Shown in pieces: positions 19,296-29,362 of a stretch of 55,703 nt of DNA (positions are counted from its first letter, which is position 1; each line of letters starts with the position of its first letter). This stretch comes from an uncultured Verrucomicrobiae bacterium. Its GTDB lineage: Bacteria; Verrucomicrobiota; Verrucomicrobiia; Limisphaerales; AAA164-E04. A program made the position numbers and the translations under genes. The stretch lies in assembly GCA_943788245.1 (NCBI GenBank), contig CALSPN010000041.1, positions 1 to 55,703 on the forward strand, read 5' to 3'. Below the pieces are notes generated by a model. It was not told the DNA's origin. It worked only from the letters and a program-made list of their open reading frames with translations, and searched no databases.

Positions 19296-20198
19296 ATGAC
19301 TTGGGTGGTTCTTTCTCTGTTGTCGGCTTTGTTTCTGGGGTTTTACGATCTCTTTAAAAAAGCTGGAGTCCGCGATAACGCTGTTCCACCGGTATTATTC
19401 ATCAGTGTGTTGGCAGGTGCTGCAGTCTGGCTTCCGCTCTTATGCTGGTCAAAATGGGCGCCTGAATCTTACCCCTGGTTAACCTTAAAAGTTCACTCCA
19501 TGTCATGGAGCGATCATGGAGTGGTTTTGAGCAAAGCTTTACTTGTATCCTGCTCCTGGATATTCAATTACTTTGCGGTCAAACATCTTCCCGTTTCAGT
19601 ATCTGCCCCCGTCCGTGCAACTGCGCCATTCTGGACCATATTGATTGCTGTCGGATTGATGGGGGAACGGCCGGCATTGATACAATGGCTGGGGGCAGGG
19701 GTGATCATGATAGGATTTTATGCCCTCTCCCTAGTGGGGCGAATGGAGGGTATTCACTTTTTACGAGATCGGTGGGTGGGATTCATGTTGATAGCAACAT
19801 GGCTTGGGGCATTGAGTGCGATTTACGACAAATATTTGCTGCAGATCAGAGGCATGGAAGTGGCAACGCTTCAATGCTGGTTTTCAATATATCTCGTCGT
19901 GGTCATGTCTCCTCTCTTGCTGTTTTGGAAACTGAGACGTTTTGGACAGTCTCAATTTGAATGGAGGTGGTGTATCCCGATGATTGGTATATTTTTGCTT
20001 GTGGCTGATTTTTTCTATTTCCAAGCTGTTAGCCAGTCTGATTCATTGATATCGGTCATTTCACCGCTCAGACGCTGCGCTGTTTTAATCACCTTTATTG
20101 GCGGAGTGCTCGCCTTCAGGGAAAAGAACTTCATTCCCAAACTCATTTGCATCCTTGTGTTGCTTGTGGGGGTGGCACTGCTGAAATGGAAATCATGA
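19296..20198 (+). CDS. EamA/DMT-superfamily permease
   Basis: A 300-residue inner-membrane protein with about ten hydrophobic helices in two EamA-like halves, as in drug/metabolite transporters. Helix-rich stretches include WVVLSLLSALFLGFYDLF at the start, APFWTILIAVGLMGERP (the usual conserved xGExP turn near the end of the first half) and LICILVLLVGVALLKWK at the end. The substrate is unknown; members move small metabolites, amino acids or nucleotide sugars. It lies 221 bases after the sulfatase on the same strand. About 210 bases after it show no convincing gene before the convergent exoprotein gene ends. Confidence 0.87.
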   Translation: MTWVVLSLLSALFLGFYDLFKKAGVRDNAVPPVLFISVLAGAAVWLPLLCWSKWAPESYPWLTLKVHSMSWSDHGVVLSKALLVSCSWIFNYFAVKHLPVSVSAPVRATAPFWTILIAVGLMGERPALIQWLGAGVIMIGFYALSLVGRMEGIHFLRDRWVGFMLIATWLGALSAIYDKYLLQIRGMEVATLQCWFSIYLVVVMSPLLLFWKLRRFGQSQFEWRWCIPMIGIFLLVADFFYFQAVSQSDSLISVISPLRRCAVLITFIGGVLAFREKNFIPKLICILVLLVGVALLKWKS

Positions 20199-20411
20199 AA
20201 AAAGTCGGCGATGTGTATCGGTGATTGCGCCCTTATCAACTTCTCAGTTTTCCCAACAATGGCCATACAATGGCTGGGGAAAGTGCAGGTTTAGAGGTGG
20301 TTTCCTGCTTCTTGAGTGCTTTGAAGGTGTGCTTTTTTCCGGGATTGATCGTCGGCATGATGATTGTTACTGCCATTTTTCACTTCATGGTAATGGCTGA
20401 CATTCTGATCT

Positions 20412-23400
20412 CTACTCTGTTACATAGACTCGATAGAATCTTTGTTTACCGGTAAGTGCCTCATTATCAATATAAACAAAATTACCGTCGACTGAACTTG
20501 TTGAGATGAGCTTTACCCAATTATCAAAATCCTCAGTGCCCTCAATGACAAAGGTAATGTTTGGAACCGTTGTTATTTCAAATTGCATGCCTAAGTCAGC
20601 AATGGTCAACCCTTGAACAGTAAGCCCAACTTCCAATTCATAAGCGAGGTTGACAGTGCCTGTGGCGGCTTCGACACCGTCAACTGCAATATAATAAATA
20701 GTGCCTTCTGTCGCATTGAATTTGACCATGCTATCCTGTCCGTCGTTGCCACTGTCATTATCACAGGAGACTTCAGTAAGATCCTCAAAGCTACTGCCAG
20801 TGGAAGTATAAACTGCCAACACGGTATCAAAGTCACTACCATCAGTTGAAATGCTTAATTCACCATTAGTCGGTGACTGATAGGCAAACCATTGGGATGC
20901 TCCTCCGGGAACGCCACAGTGGTCAGGCTCGCCGGCCTCCTTGGTTGCACCAAATGTATTGAAAATTTGTGCTCCAGTAAAACCTGTGGCCAGGGAAGCC
21001 GCTTTGGCCTGAAAAGGCGAGGCAAAGACTTGAGGCCTGAACTGGGGAGCTGGATTGAAATCCTGCACAAAGAAAAACAGATCTGCGAATTTTTCCTCAA
21101 GAACAAGTTCACGTATGATCTTTCCTCTTCTGGGGATGTTGACGGTTAAATGTGCTGGTTTTGTGCGTGCATTGACGTTGGCTGCATTGATGCTGATCCA
21201 ATAGATCCCGGCATCTTCTGGTTTTGCCGATCCGATATCAAAAGTAGTTCCATTTGCGTTCGGTATGGCTTTCCCATTGCGAAACCACTGGAGTATTATT
21301 CCTTGTAAATCTCCTGAGATAGAGGTCTGCAGCTGATAGGGTTCACCGATATTTACTGTGTTCTTATCAGGCGAGATGCTGATTTTTGGTAAACTGATGG
21401 CTTGATTGGGATCCAGTTGCCAACTGAAAAGAATATTACCATTGGCTTCGTTGAATCCTGCAATGGCTATCATGTAATCCACACCGGCGACTGCATTGAA
21501 CTCAAGTCTGCTGGTTGAAAATCCCCCACGATCGTCATCCGATTCAATTTCGCTGAGCTGTGTTAATGAAGGCCCGGCATAAACACCCAGAAGGGTATCG
21601 AAGCTTGAACCTTGTAGTGATAAAGTTGTCAAGCCCGATATGTCTGGTCTCCAGCGATACCAGATACTGTGACCACTCCTTTTTTTACTATGTCTGGGTT
21701 CACCGTTTTCCGTTGTAGCTTCCGTATTAGAGGCCCTGATGAATCCTGTGTTTCCTCTTATTGCAGTAGCCTCTTCGAAATTGTCAGCACCCTCCACAAC
21801 TTGCCAATCCAGCGAAACGACCACTGGTTCGGATAAAATCTTACCTTCCTTGTTTTGTGCTCGTAAAACGTAGCTGCCAGAATTGGCCCGGGTGACATTT
21901 GGCAGTATCGGTAAGGTGGGCTGATCTGCTCTTTTCAATCTCTCACCATTCAGAAACCATTGATAACGGATTGGTTCCGCGCCAGTGATCCCGAAATCCA
22001 ACGTCAAATCAGATCCTTCCGGCAGAAATGAATCCTCCTGTGGAAGGGTTCCTGAAGGGCTTCCATTTGGTTTCTCAGCTATCACTATTGTTAATTCTTC
22101 AGAGATTGCAACTCCTCCAAGGTTGTCATAAGCGCGTGCAAACACGCGCGCTGTAGTCGGCATGTCTGATGCAAATTCAAAAGTGTAGGGAGCTTCCGTA
22201 TCGATTCCTCGAACTTTCGCTCCGTCGAGAAACTCCACTTTGGTCACCTCGCCATCTGGATCCTCAGCTTTCACTTCAACAGTCCATCGACCGGGAGCGT
22301 AAACTGGGTTTTTGAAGGGTTCGTCATTAAATTGGATTTCCGGTAAAAGGTTCTCGACGGCGTCAATAGATGTTTGCCGTATGGATACAATCTGCTGTTT
22401 GGTGTTGAGGTAGGTGACCCCGCTAAGGATGACATTTCCCTGGTCGTCCGCATCGATGCATGTTGACTCTTCAACCACAAGACCCTGTTGCTTGAAGCTG
22501 GCTTCCCAGATGAGAAGGCCATCTGGATTGAATCGTAGACTGGCAAAATCCTGTCCTGTGCCATGAGCATGTCGAATAGCTGCTAGGTAGATGTTCCCTG
22601 TTTTGTCGACGTCCATGTCAGTGATATGATCGTTCTTTCCGGGTATCGATGAAGGTATCAATGTGGACCAATCGGCTTTCCCGGTATTTGAAAATTTACC
22701 TAGAATAATGCGGGTGCTCTCCATCTGAGGCGTGGTGTCACCTGCAATGATAATGGACCCCGCATGATCAACGGCAGCCTTAATGGGGATATCCTCGGTT
22801 CCATCGGAAAGTCCGAGTGTGTTTTGCCATTTACCTTCCCCCTGGGGGTTGAAGCTTACGACATGAATGTCTCCGGCCTCGTCACTTTTGTAGGAAGAGC
22901 CAACTACGTAGATGTTGTCTTTTCCGCCCAAATGAATGGAAGAAGGGGAGAAGTCATAGACGCCTATCTTCCCGAAATCTGTCTTCCAATCGAGTGTTCC
23001 GTTGGCACCATAGCATCTTATTTGAACGCCCGATGCATTGCCTCTGACCTCATTGGATTCGCCCACCACATAAATGCGTTTATCCCGGGAGACTTTGAAA
23101 GCCATGGCGGTGAATTGTGTGGCTTCGTCTGTCACAAGCTGGTCCAGAGGGGTACCGCTTAATGCAGATAATGGTTGAATAACCATTCCCTTGTGATCAC
23201 TAGATTCATTATTTCCTAACAAGTAGATGGTCCCGTTGCCATCGCTTTGCATATCCACAATGAAATGCCTGCTGTCGAAGTTCCGGAAGGGAGTGGATGT
23301 CCAGTTGATGCTGCCATCTCTGCCAATCGAGGCGAGGAATGGCAAATCCACCGGATTTATTGGAAGGTCAGGAGTCATATCATCGTCAAGTTCAGCCGGG

Positions 23401-24635
23401 TTCACTCGTGAAGTTCCACCGATGATCACATTTCCCTGACGATCCTGAATAGATTTATGCGCAAACTCCTGACTGGTTTTACTGAAGGAGGCTCTTGTAG
23501 ACCAAAGTTGATTTCCTGCGTCATCATACGACACCAACATCAGGTCACTGTTCTTGCTGTCATCCGGAGTGAATTGGCCTGCGACGATGGCACCGGTATT
23601 ACCTTCGTGATAGACCCCAACGGATTTGCTTTCAAAACCGACATTACTCTCAAAACGTGCATTCCATTCGATGTCGACACCTCCAAGGTTGGCAGGGTTT
23701 ATTTCAACTTTCATGGGGCCGGAAACGATGCTTCCAAAAGGATTGCTTACTTCAACAAAATAGGTTCCCACGTGTTCTGGTGATAAATTAAATATCTGAA
23801 TTCCCGGCTCAGTAACTCCGGGCATTTTTCGTCCGTTGTAATACCAGATGTAATGCAGAGGATTGCTTCCCTCAACTTCAGCAAAAAGTTGCACATTGGC
23901 ACCCGCGACTCCTTCGACGAAATTGCTTTGTCTGACAATGCGGGGCATTTTAGCTGGGTCCAGCTGCAAATGAGGGATGGTGATTTCGAATGAGGCAGAG
24001 GGGCTTTTTTGGTTTTCTGTAACAGCACTGAGATGGTAAATCGCCGTTTGTCCAACTGTAATCTGGTTGTCAAAATAGTCACTTGCATCGGGAGGAAGCA
24101 TGGTGATGTTCTCTTCACCATCACTTAAAATTCTGTTCAATTCAAATCCACTCAGCTCGATTGTGTCCGGATAGGTCCAGGACAGGCTGACGCCACCATT
24201 TTCAATTATCGCGGTCAAACGGACAGGAGCAACCAGGGAAAAAACTTTAGCTTGAGGTGTTCCCTGGGCCGTTGATTCAAGTCCTTCGACAAGTGAAACC
24301 TGAGCGCTTATGGCATAACGATACAAAGTCCCGTTAATGAGATCGATATCCCTGATTTCACGGGGATCATTCAGGCCAAGGTTCCAAGTATTTTCCAGGA
24401 TCGCTCCATTGAAGCGCTTGACGAGGTATCCCGTGAGGCCAGCTTGAGTAAGGGGAGGTTTCCATGTCAACAGGATGTTACCATCTCCTGGAACAACCTG
24501 CACTTCTTGTGGAGCAGGCAAAACAAATGTTGATGATTGCGATTGTGCCTGATGCCATGAAATCATCGCTGGAAGTAAAAGCAATGCCTTCAGGTAACGT
24601 AAATCTATCAGCACTCGCAAACCGAATGGTTTCAT
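20412..24635 (-). CDS. very large secreted FN3/Ig/PPC-domain exoprotein
   Basis: A 1,407-residue secreted protein. I chose ATG at 24635 (MKPFGLRVLIDLRYLKALLLL), which gives a signal peptide; a TTG at 24656 is a weaker choice. Approximate domain order: two fibronectin type III domains (40-225), an Ig-like domain (230-320), a long run of SBBP/propeller-like repeats (325-785) with units such as GNIYLAAIRHAHGTGQDFAS and NVILSGVTYLN, a Big-type domain (790-880), Ig (885-975), PPC-like (980-1095), Ig (1100-1190) and PPC-like (1215-1340). The short C-terminal module ends RFYRVYVTE, common in Verrucomicrobiota exoproteins. It probably works outside the cell or on its surface in adhesion or polymer binding; no catalytic domain was recognised. 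Confidence 0.85.
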   Translation of the reverse strand: MKPFGLRVLIDLRYLKALLLLPAMISWHQAQSQSSTFVLPAPQEVQVVPGDGNILLTWKPPLTQAGLTGYLVKRFNGAILENTWNLGLNDPREIRDIDLINGTLYRYAISAQVSLVEGLESTAQGTPQAKVFSLVAPVRLTAIIENGGVSLSWTYPDTIELSGFELNRILSDGEENITMLPPDASDYFDNQITVGQTAIYHLSAVTENQKSPSASFEITIPHLQLDPAKMPRIVRQSNFVEGVAGANVQLFAEVEGSNPLHYIWYYNGRKMPGVTEPGIQIFNLSPEHVGTYFVEVSNPFGSIVSGPMKVEINPANLGGVDIEWNARFESNVGFESKSVGVYHEGNTGAIVAGQFTPDDSKNSDLMLVSYDDAGNQLWSTRASFSKTSQEFAHKSIQDRQGNVIIGGTSRVNPAELDDDMTPDLPINPVDLPFLASIGRDGSINWTSTPFRNFDSRHFIVDMQSDGNGTIYLLGNNESSDHKGMVIQPLSALSGTPLDQLVTDEATQFTAMAFKVSRDKRIYVVGESNEVRGNASGVQIRCYGANGTLDWKTDFGKIGVYDFSPSSIHLGGKDNIYVVGSSYKSDEAGDIHVVSFNPQGEGKWQNTLGLSDGTEDIPIKAAVDHAGSIIIAGDTTPQMESTRIILGKFSNTGKADWSTLIPSSIPGKNDHITDMDVDKTGNIYLAAIRHAHGTGQDFASLRFNPDGLLIWEASFKQQGLVVEESTCIDADDQGNVILSGVTYLNTKQQIVSIRQTSIDAVENLLPEIQFNDEPFKNPVYAPGRWTVEVKAEDPDGEVTKVEFLDGAKVRGIDTEAPYTFEFASDMPTTARVFARAYDNLGGVAISEELTIVIAEKPNGSPSGTLPQEDSFLPEGSDLTLDFGITGAEPIRYQWFLNGERLKRADQPTLPILPNVTRANSGSYVLRAQNKEGKILSEPVVVSLDWQVVEGADNFEEATAIRGNTGFIRASNTEATTENGEPRHSKKRSGHSIWYRWRPDISGLTTLSLQGSSFDTLLGVYAGPSLTQLSEIESDDDRGGFSTSRLEFNAVAGVDYMIAIAGFNEANGNILFSWQLDPNQAISLPKISISPDKNTVNIGEPYQLQTSISGDLQGIILQWFRNGKAIPNANGTTFDIGSAKPEDAGIYWISINAANVNARTKPAHLTVNIPRRGKIIRELVLEEKFADLFFFVQDFNPAPQFRPQVFASPFQAKAASLATGFTGAQIFNTFGATKEAGEPDHCGVPGGASQWFAYQSPTNGELSISTDGSDFDTVLAVYTSTGSSFEDLTEVSCDNDSGNDGQDSMVKFNATEGTIYYIAVDGVEAATGTVNLAYELEVGLTVQGLTIADLGMQFEITTVPNITFVIEGTEDFDNWVKLISTSSVDGNFVYIDNEALTGKQRFYRVYVTE

Positions 24636-24957
24636 AATTTTTAAATAGGCGATCAATGGTATTTTCCTCTAAGCCTGGTTCAAAAGTAATATTCTGTCAT
24701 AAAACAGCAATTACATTGCCAATGTGGGGCGAGAAAATAAATGTTCCGTCGGTTAAGTATGTTTAAATAATGTAAGTAAAACAGGAAGAGCAGGAAACGT
24801 TAAATAAAAACCTATTTTGAATTGCTTGTCTCCGGCAAGCCATCTTTCTGTTTTTTTCTCATTTGAGATAATAAGCCCACTTAGGGATTGATTCACAATG
24901 AACCTGATATTTTCTGATTTCACTTTTCAATGCCATCCAGTCAGTTAAAATCAAGCC
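24636..24957. other. divergent intergenic region, no gene seen
   Basis: About 320 AT-rich bases between two divergent genes. It should hold both promoters, but I could not find a -35/-10 pair that stands out from the background. A weak 5-bp hairpin (GCTTG with CAAGC, about 24828-24844) precedes a T-rich stretch, but no gene upstream on that strand would need a terminator. Confidence 0.4.
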
Positions 24958-25656
24958 ATGCTGAGCCCAGATCATTATTTGAATCTGCAGGAGACCGATC
25001 ACGCCGTTCTTTTTGAAGGAAAGTCCCGGGTGTGGGAAGCTTTGAAATGCTTGAAAAGCTATATCGACGAAAACGTAGGTATTGATCAGCACCATACGAC
25101 GATAGGCGAGCCTGCCTTTATTGCTGAAAATGTTTCAATTGGTGAAGGCACGGTGGTGGAGGCGGGCGCAGTCATCAAAGGGCCGGCTATCATCGGTAAA
25201 CATTGCCAGATCCGAAGCAATGCTTACATTAGAGAGCACGTTATTATTGGTGATCACTGTGTGGTTGGAAATGCCACCGAGGTCAAACACAGTCTCCTGT
25301 TCAACCACGCTGTTGCTCCGCATTTCAACTATGTGGGTGATTCCATTCTTGGATTTCACGCCCATCTGGGTGCAGGGGTCAAAATTTCCAACTTCAAGCT
25401 GACGCAGGATTCCATTTACATTGATGAGATTGACCAGCGTGGGATGCCTATGGATACTGGTCTGAGAAAACTGGGAGCCATCATCGGCGATTACGGTGAG
25501 ATAGGCTGTAATGCCGTGCTCAATCCCGGTAGTCTCATAGGGCGTCATGGTATTATTTATCCGAATGTCTGCTGGAGGGGCATTCTTCCCGATAAGATGA
25601 TTGTTAAAAACCGTGCGCAACAGGATGTCGCAATATGGCATCCACGGAAATACTAA
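24958..25656 (+). CDS. left-handed beta-helix (hexapeptide) acyl/nucleotidyltransferase-like protein
   Basis: A 232-residue protein with many hexapeptide repeats forming a left-handed parallel beta-helix: IGEPAFIAENVSIGEGTVVE, IGKHCQIRSNAYIREHVIIG and GDYGEIGCNAVLNPGSLIGR. The pattern is closest to the C-terminal acetyltransferase domain of GlmU-like proteins, for example the stretch SLLFNHAVAPHFNYVGDSIL. The uridylyltransferase half of GlmU is absent, so this is a lone LbH protein that may acetylate a sugar or cap a cell-wall precursor. The acceptor is unknown. It lies 22 bases before the DinG helicase and is probably co-transcribed with it and the MFS gene. Confidence 0.85.
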   Translation: MLSPDHYLNLQETDHAVLFEGKSRVWEALKCLKSYIDENVGIDQHHTTIGEPAFIAENVSIGEGTVVEAGAVIKGPAIIGKHCQIRSNAYIREHVIIGDHCVVGNATEVKHSLLFNHAVAPHFNYVGDSILGFHAHLGAGVKISNFKLTQDSIYIDEIDQRGMPMDTGLRKLGAIIGDYGEIGCNAVLNPGSLIGRHGIIYPNVCWRGILPDKMIVKNRAQQDVAIWHPRKY

Positions 25657-25678
25657 TGGTGGATAAGCAACTTGAGAT

Positions 25679-27808
25679 ATGATCAGGGTTTCTGAAGGGG
25701 AGCCTGGTGGTTACGGCGGCCTTGAACTGGCTGACCATGTGTCGACCATCTTTTCTGAAAGCGGCCTGCTGTCCAGGGCTAGCAATTTTGAATACCGGCC
25801 CGAGCAACAGCAAATGGCTCATGCGGTGGCGGAAGCTCTGAATGATCAGGAGCACCTCATCGTAGAGGCCGGCACCGGCGTTGGTAAAAGTCTGGGCTAT
25901 CTGATCCCTGCCATCCTTTACGCTGTTTCAGAGGGTAAACGAGCTATCATCAGTACCCATACGATTAACCTCCAGGAGCAACTGGTTGAGAAAGACCTTC
26001 CGATGTTGCAGGAAATTCTTCCTGTCTCATTCAACTTCACCATGCTGAAGGGGAGACATAATTATCTTTGCACCAAACGACTTCACAAGGCCATGCAAAT
26101 GGCAGATGGACTTTTTACGACTCCGGAAAGTGCCGAGCTCCAGCGCATCATGGAATGGTCCAAAGAAACAGTTGACGGGAGTTTGTCTGATTTTGATGAG
26201 GAACCCAATCCCAAGGTCTGGTCTCAAGTCTGCTCAGAAAGAGGACTCTGCTCACCCAAGATGTGTGGTTCCAAATCGGATTTTGCCCAGACAAATCATG
26301 CCTGTTTCTTTCAAAAAGCGAGGCAACGCATCATGTCTGCAGATGTTGTTGTACTGAATCATACATTGTTCTTCACCTTGTTAAACACGGTTGAAGAACC
26401 CGCCGAAGGGGGCGTCCTGTTCAGCAATGATTTCGTCATATTCGATGAAGCCCACACGGTAGAACAAGTGGCATCCCGACATATTGGACTGGGTATTTCC
26501 AGTGGCCAGATCCATTTTGCGCTGAATAAACTTTGGAACCCTTCCACTAAGAAGGGATTACTTACGGTCTTACAGAAGGGGAAAGTAGTTCAGCAAGTCG
26601 GTGATGTGCATCAAACGGCTGAGACTTTTTTTTCTGAAGTTGAAGATGCCTGCAACGAAATCCTTGAGCGATCTCAAACAGAAAAAGAGGAGAAGAGTTC
26701 ATGGAAAACATCACGATTCTGGAAGGAATTGCGCATTCGCAATCCGGACCTTGTAGAAGATTGCCTGACCTTGCCGCTGCAGCGATTGAGAGTATCGCTG
26801 AACGAGTTGATCAAGCAATCAGATGACCGTGAGGTAGGTCAGGAATTACAGGATTGCAATCGCAGAATAGCGGAATTGAAAGAGACCATCGCGATGTTCC
26901 TCAGCCAGGAATATGATCCTTACGTTTACTGGGTGGAACGGGGGGGAAGGACGGGTAAGAATTTGTCACTCAATGCTGCTCCCGTTGACGTTTCAGAATT
27001 TATACGGCATCGACTATTTGACAGTGGTACTTCGATTATCATGACGAGTGCCACCTTGTCCATGGCCGGGAAAGAATCCAACGGTCAGGAATCATTATCT
27101 CATTCACGAAAAAATAAAAGGATGAGTAAGATGCGAGGCATGGATTACTTTGTAGCCCGCATCGGGGGTTACGATGCTCAAACCCTACAATTGGGGTCAC
27201 CTTACGATTTTAATCGTCAGATGAAAGTGTATGTCGTCTCCAAAATGGTGGATCCCAGGCATGCTGATTACCAGAAAGATCTATGTCATTGGATCGAGCA
27301 CTTTACCACGATGACAAAAGGGAGTGCTTTCGTTCTGTTTACGAATCTCAAGCTCATGAGAAATGTTGCGGAAGAAATGCTGCCCTATTTTGAGTCCAAG
27401 GATATGACGCTGTATGTTCAAGGCACTGGTTTGCCGAGATCAACCATGCTTGAGCGATTCAAAGAGGACACCTCTTCCGTGCTTTTTGGTGCTGACAGTT
27501 TTTGGCAGGGAGTGGATGTTCCCGGAGATGCCTTGCGTAACGTGATTATTACGCGGCTTCCATTCGCCGTCCCGGATCATCCACTGACAGAAGCCCGAGT
27601 GGAACGGATCACTGCCAGGGGAGGCGATGCGTTCTTTGAGTATTCCTTGCCTGAGGCTATCCTGAAATTCCGGCAAGGAGTGGGACGTTTGATCCGTACT
27701 CAGACCGATCAAGGCATTGTTGCTGTTCTGGACAACAGGGTTTTGCTCAAACGCTATGGGCAACGGTTCCTTGATGCGATTCCTGATGCTCCAATCCAAA
27801 CCTTATGA
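25679..27808 (+). CDS. dinG: DinG/XPD-like ATP-dependent DNA helicase
   Basis: A 709-residue superfamily 2 helicase of the DinG/YoaA/XPD type, a 5' to 3' DNA helicase that resolves R-loops or other structures in repair. The Q-motif region is EYRPEQQQMA, Walker A is EAGTGVGKS (63-71) and motif II is DEAH (256-259). Between them lies the expected iron-sulfur region: C131 in NYLC, then C185, C191, C196 and C209; four of these five could bind a 4Fe-4S cluster. The C-terminal motif VI region reads FRQGVGRLIRTQTDQG. The stop overlaps the following ATG (ATGA), so the MFS gene is translationally coupled. The split between DinG and YoaA cannot be settled by eye. Confidence 0.9.
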   Translation: MIRVSEGEPGGYGGLELADHVSTIFSESGLLSRASNFEYRPEQQQMAHAVAEALNDQEHLIVEAGTGVGKSLGYLIPAILYAVSEGKRAIISTHTINLQEQLVEKDLPMLQEILPVSFNFTMLKGRHNYLCTKRLHKAMQMADGLFTTPESAELQRIMEWSKETVDGSLSDFDEEPNPKVWSQVCSERGLCSPKMCGSKSDFAQTNHACFFQKARQRIMSADVVVLNHTLFFTLLNTVEEPAEGGVLFSNDFVIFDEAHTVEQVASRHIGLGISSGQIHFALNKLWNPSTKKGLLTVLQKGKVVQQVGDVHQTAETFFSEVEDACNEILERSQTEKEEKSSWKTSRFWKELRIRNPDLVEDCLTLPLQRLRVSLNELIKQSDDREVGQELQDCNRRIAELKETIAMFLSQEYDPYVYWVERGGRTGKNLSLNAAPVDVSEFIRHRLFDSGTSIIMTSATLSMAGKESNGQESLSHSRKNKRMSKMRGMDYFVARIGGYDAQTLQLGSPYDFNRQMKVYVVSKMVDPRHADYQKDLCHWIEHFTTMTKGSAFVLFTNLKLMRNVAEEMLPYFESKDMTLYVQGTGLPRSTMLERFKEDTSSVLFGADSFWQGVDVPGDALRNVIITRLPFAVPDHPLTEARVERITARGGDAFFEYSLPEAILKFRQGVGRLIRTQTDQGIVAVLDNRVLLKRYGQRFLDAIPDAPIQTL

Positions 27809-29007
27809 AGGCTCCGCCCTGGAAGGACGTGCCTTCGTCACTCTTCATCGTCATGCTCATTCAGTTTTGTGTGGGTGGCTCGGTGTTGCCTTTCATGTCA
27901 ATCTGGTTGCAGGAAAAAGGCTTAAGTTTTGCATCCATTGGTACTATTTTTTCAATCGCATCCTCCACATTTCTCGTGTTTCCGTTTTTGTGGGGAATGA
28001 TCTCTGATCGGTATGTTCCGATCCAGAAGGTATTTACCTTTTTGAACATCATGGCTTGTTTGTCCCTGTTGTTCATGCAGTTTCAAACGACCTTTGGTGG
28101 ATTGCTTCTAAGCTTCGTTCTTTTTTATTCCTTTTACCATCCAACCTTCACCTTGATCAACGCGCTGAGTTTTCATTACCTGAAAGATCCTCAAGAGCAG
28201 TTCGGTTTTCTGAGAGCCTGGGGGTCCATTGGGTGGATGGTTCCTTCCGTGATCATTTTCGGGTGGTTGTTTACCCATGAAGGGAGTTCGATGCAGTTTG
28301 TGCTTTATCTGGGAATGGCAGCCTCTTTGCTTACCTCCTGTAGCACTTTGCTGTTGCCTCGTATTCAAAAAAGTGAACATGAAGTCAACGAACAAGGTAA
28401 ATTGGATTACTGGCGCTGCGTCAGGGAACTGTTCTGCAATAAGGATTACATGACCCTGCTTGGTGCTTTTTTTCTGGTGTCCGGCTCTTTTTCTTTTGTG
28501 GTTTATTATGGCACTCCTTACCTTCAGTCAAATGGAGTTCCCAAAGCCTGGATCGGGCCCATTCAATGTATAGGCGTGGCATTGGAAGTCGCCCTTTTTC
28601 CTTTTCTGCGTTACTATATACGAAGATGGGGGTTTGTATCTTCGCTCGTGACCGGTTGTGTTTGTCTGGTGTTACGTCACTTTCTCTATTACTATTTTAC
28701 TAACCCCTGGGTGCTTGCTTTGAGCTATTTGTTGACGGGAATGGTGATCGTCTTTTTCCATATCGGGCTCAGTATCCTCGTCAACATGATTGCAGGGAAA
28801 TCAGTCAGGGCAACAGCACAGACTTTACTTGTTGTTTTTGGCTCTGGTTTGGGGCCCATGCTTTCAAATTTTGTGGCAGGCAGGCTTTCTGAAAATGCCG
28901 GTAACTCCCTCAGACCCATATTTGGATTTGGAATGTTGCTGGCGTTGGCTGCATTGGCTTTGATTGTCTGGAGGGCCCCTCAACTGCGCAGGATTCGCCC
29001 CCATTAA
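27805..29007 (+). CDS. MFS transporter (MFS_1-like)
   Basis: A 400-residue major facilitator permease with about 12 membrane helices. The loop after helix 2 has the MFS-type PFLWGMISDRYVPIQKV, and QEQFGFLRAWGSIGWMVPS resembles the helix-4/5 motif of the LacY/HcaT-like MFS_1-like group. The start ATG at 27805 overlaps the DinG stop by four bases. The substrate is unknown; sugar or aromatic acid uptake would fit the family. The cytoplasmic C-terminus is short and basic (WRAPQLRRIRPH). Downstream, 29008-29362 holds no gene that I can support. Confidence 0.87.
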   Translation: MKAPPWKDVPSSLFIVMLIQFCVGGSVLPFMSIWLQEKGLSFASIGTIFSIASSTFLVFPFLWGMISDRYVPIQKVFTFLNIMACLSLLFMQFQTTFGGLLLSFVLFYSFYHPTFTLINALSFHYLKDPQEQFGFLRAWGSIGWMVPSVIIFGWLFTHEGSSMQFVLYLGMAASLLTSCSTLLLPRIQKSEHEVNEQGKLDYWRCVRELFCNKDYMTLLGAFFLVSGSFSFVVYYGTPYLQSNGVPKAWIGPIQCIGVALEVALFPFLRYYIRRWGFVSSLVTGCVCLVLRHFLYYYFTNPWVLALSYLLTGMVIVFFHIGLSILVNMIAGKSVRATAQTLLVVFGSGLGPMLSNFVAGRLSENAGNSLRPIFGFGMLLALAALALIVWRAPQLRRIRPH

Positions 29008-29362
29008 ACTTTTTCTGCCATTAATTTTTTGAACTGCTTTTATTAAGTTGGCGGCCTTGCCCGTGTAATCGAAAAAGTCGGGCCCGTTTCCCATCGCTTT
29101 AAATACTTGATGTTAATTCATCACAAACATGTCCATACCGGCCTAGCTGGATAACAAAATGATCATGACCTGTAATCTGTATTTTTTGATGGAATGATGC
29201 CGTGCCCTCATGAATCCACATCGGTTCAACACCGCCATTCAACAATTAGGGGAATGGTGCTGTCGCAGGATTTATGAAGGGATACCCATGCACGCGAAAT
29301 ATCACCTTCTTTGGAAGACCAGGACCTTCGTGATGCATGCTTTAGATGTGCTTGCCCCGAGT
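29008..29362. other. intergenic stretch without recognisable gene
   Basis: Between the MFS stop and the end of the thioredoxin remnant I see no gene. A plus-strand frame at 29210-29581 is open, but it runs antisense to the remnant, has no recognisable features, and is better explained as a shadow. No hairpin followed by a T-run was found. Confidence 0.4.

Noticed and set aside
20225..20455. Plus-strand open frame of 76 codons after the DMT permease
   Set aside because: It overlaps the end of the convergent exoprotein gene and has no start signal or family features.
24828..24860. Terminator-like hairpin before a T-rich stretch
   Set aside because: The stem is only 5 bp and no plus-strand gene ends upstream.
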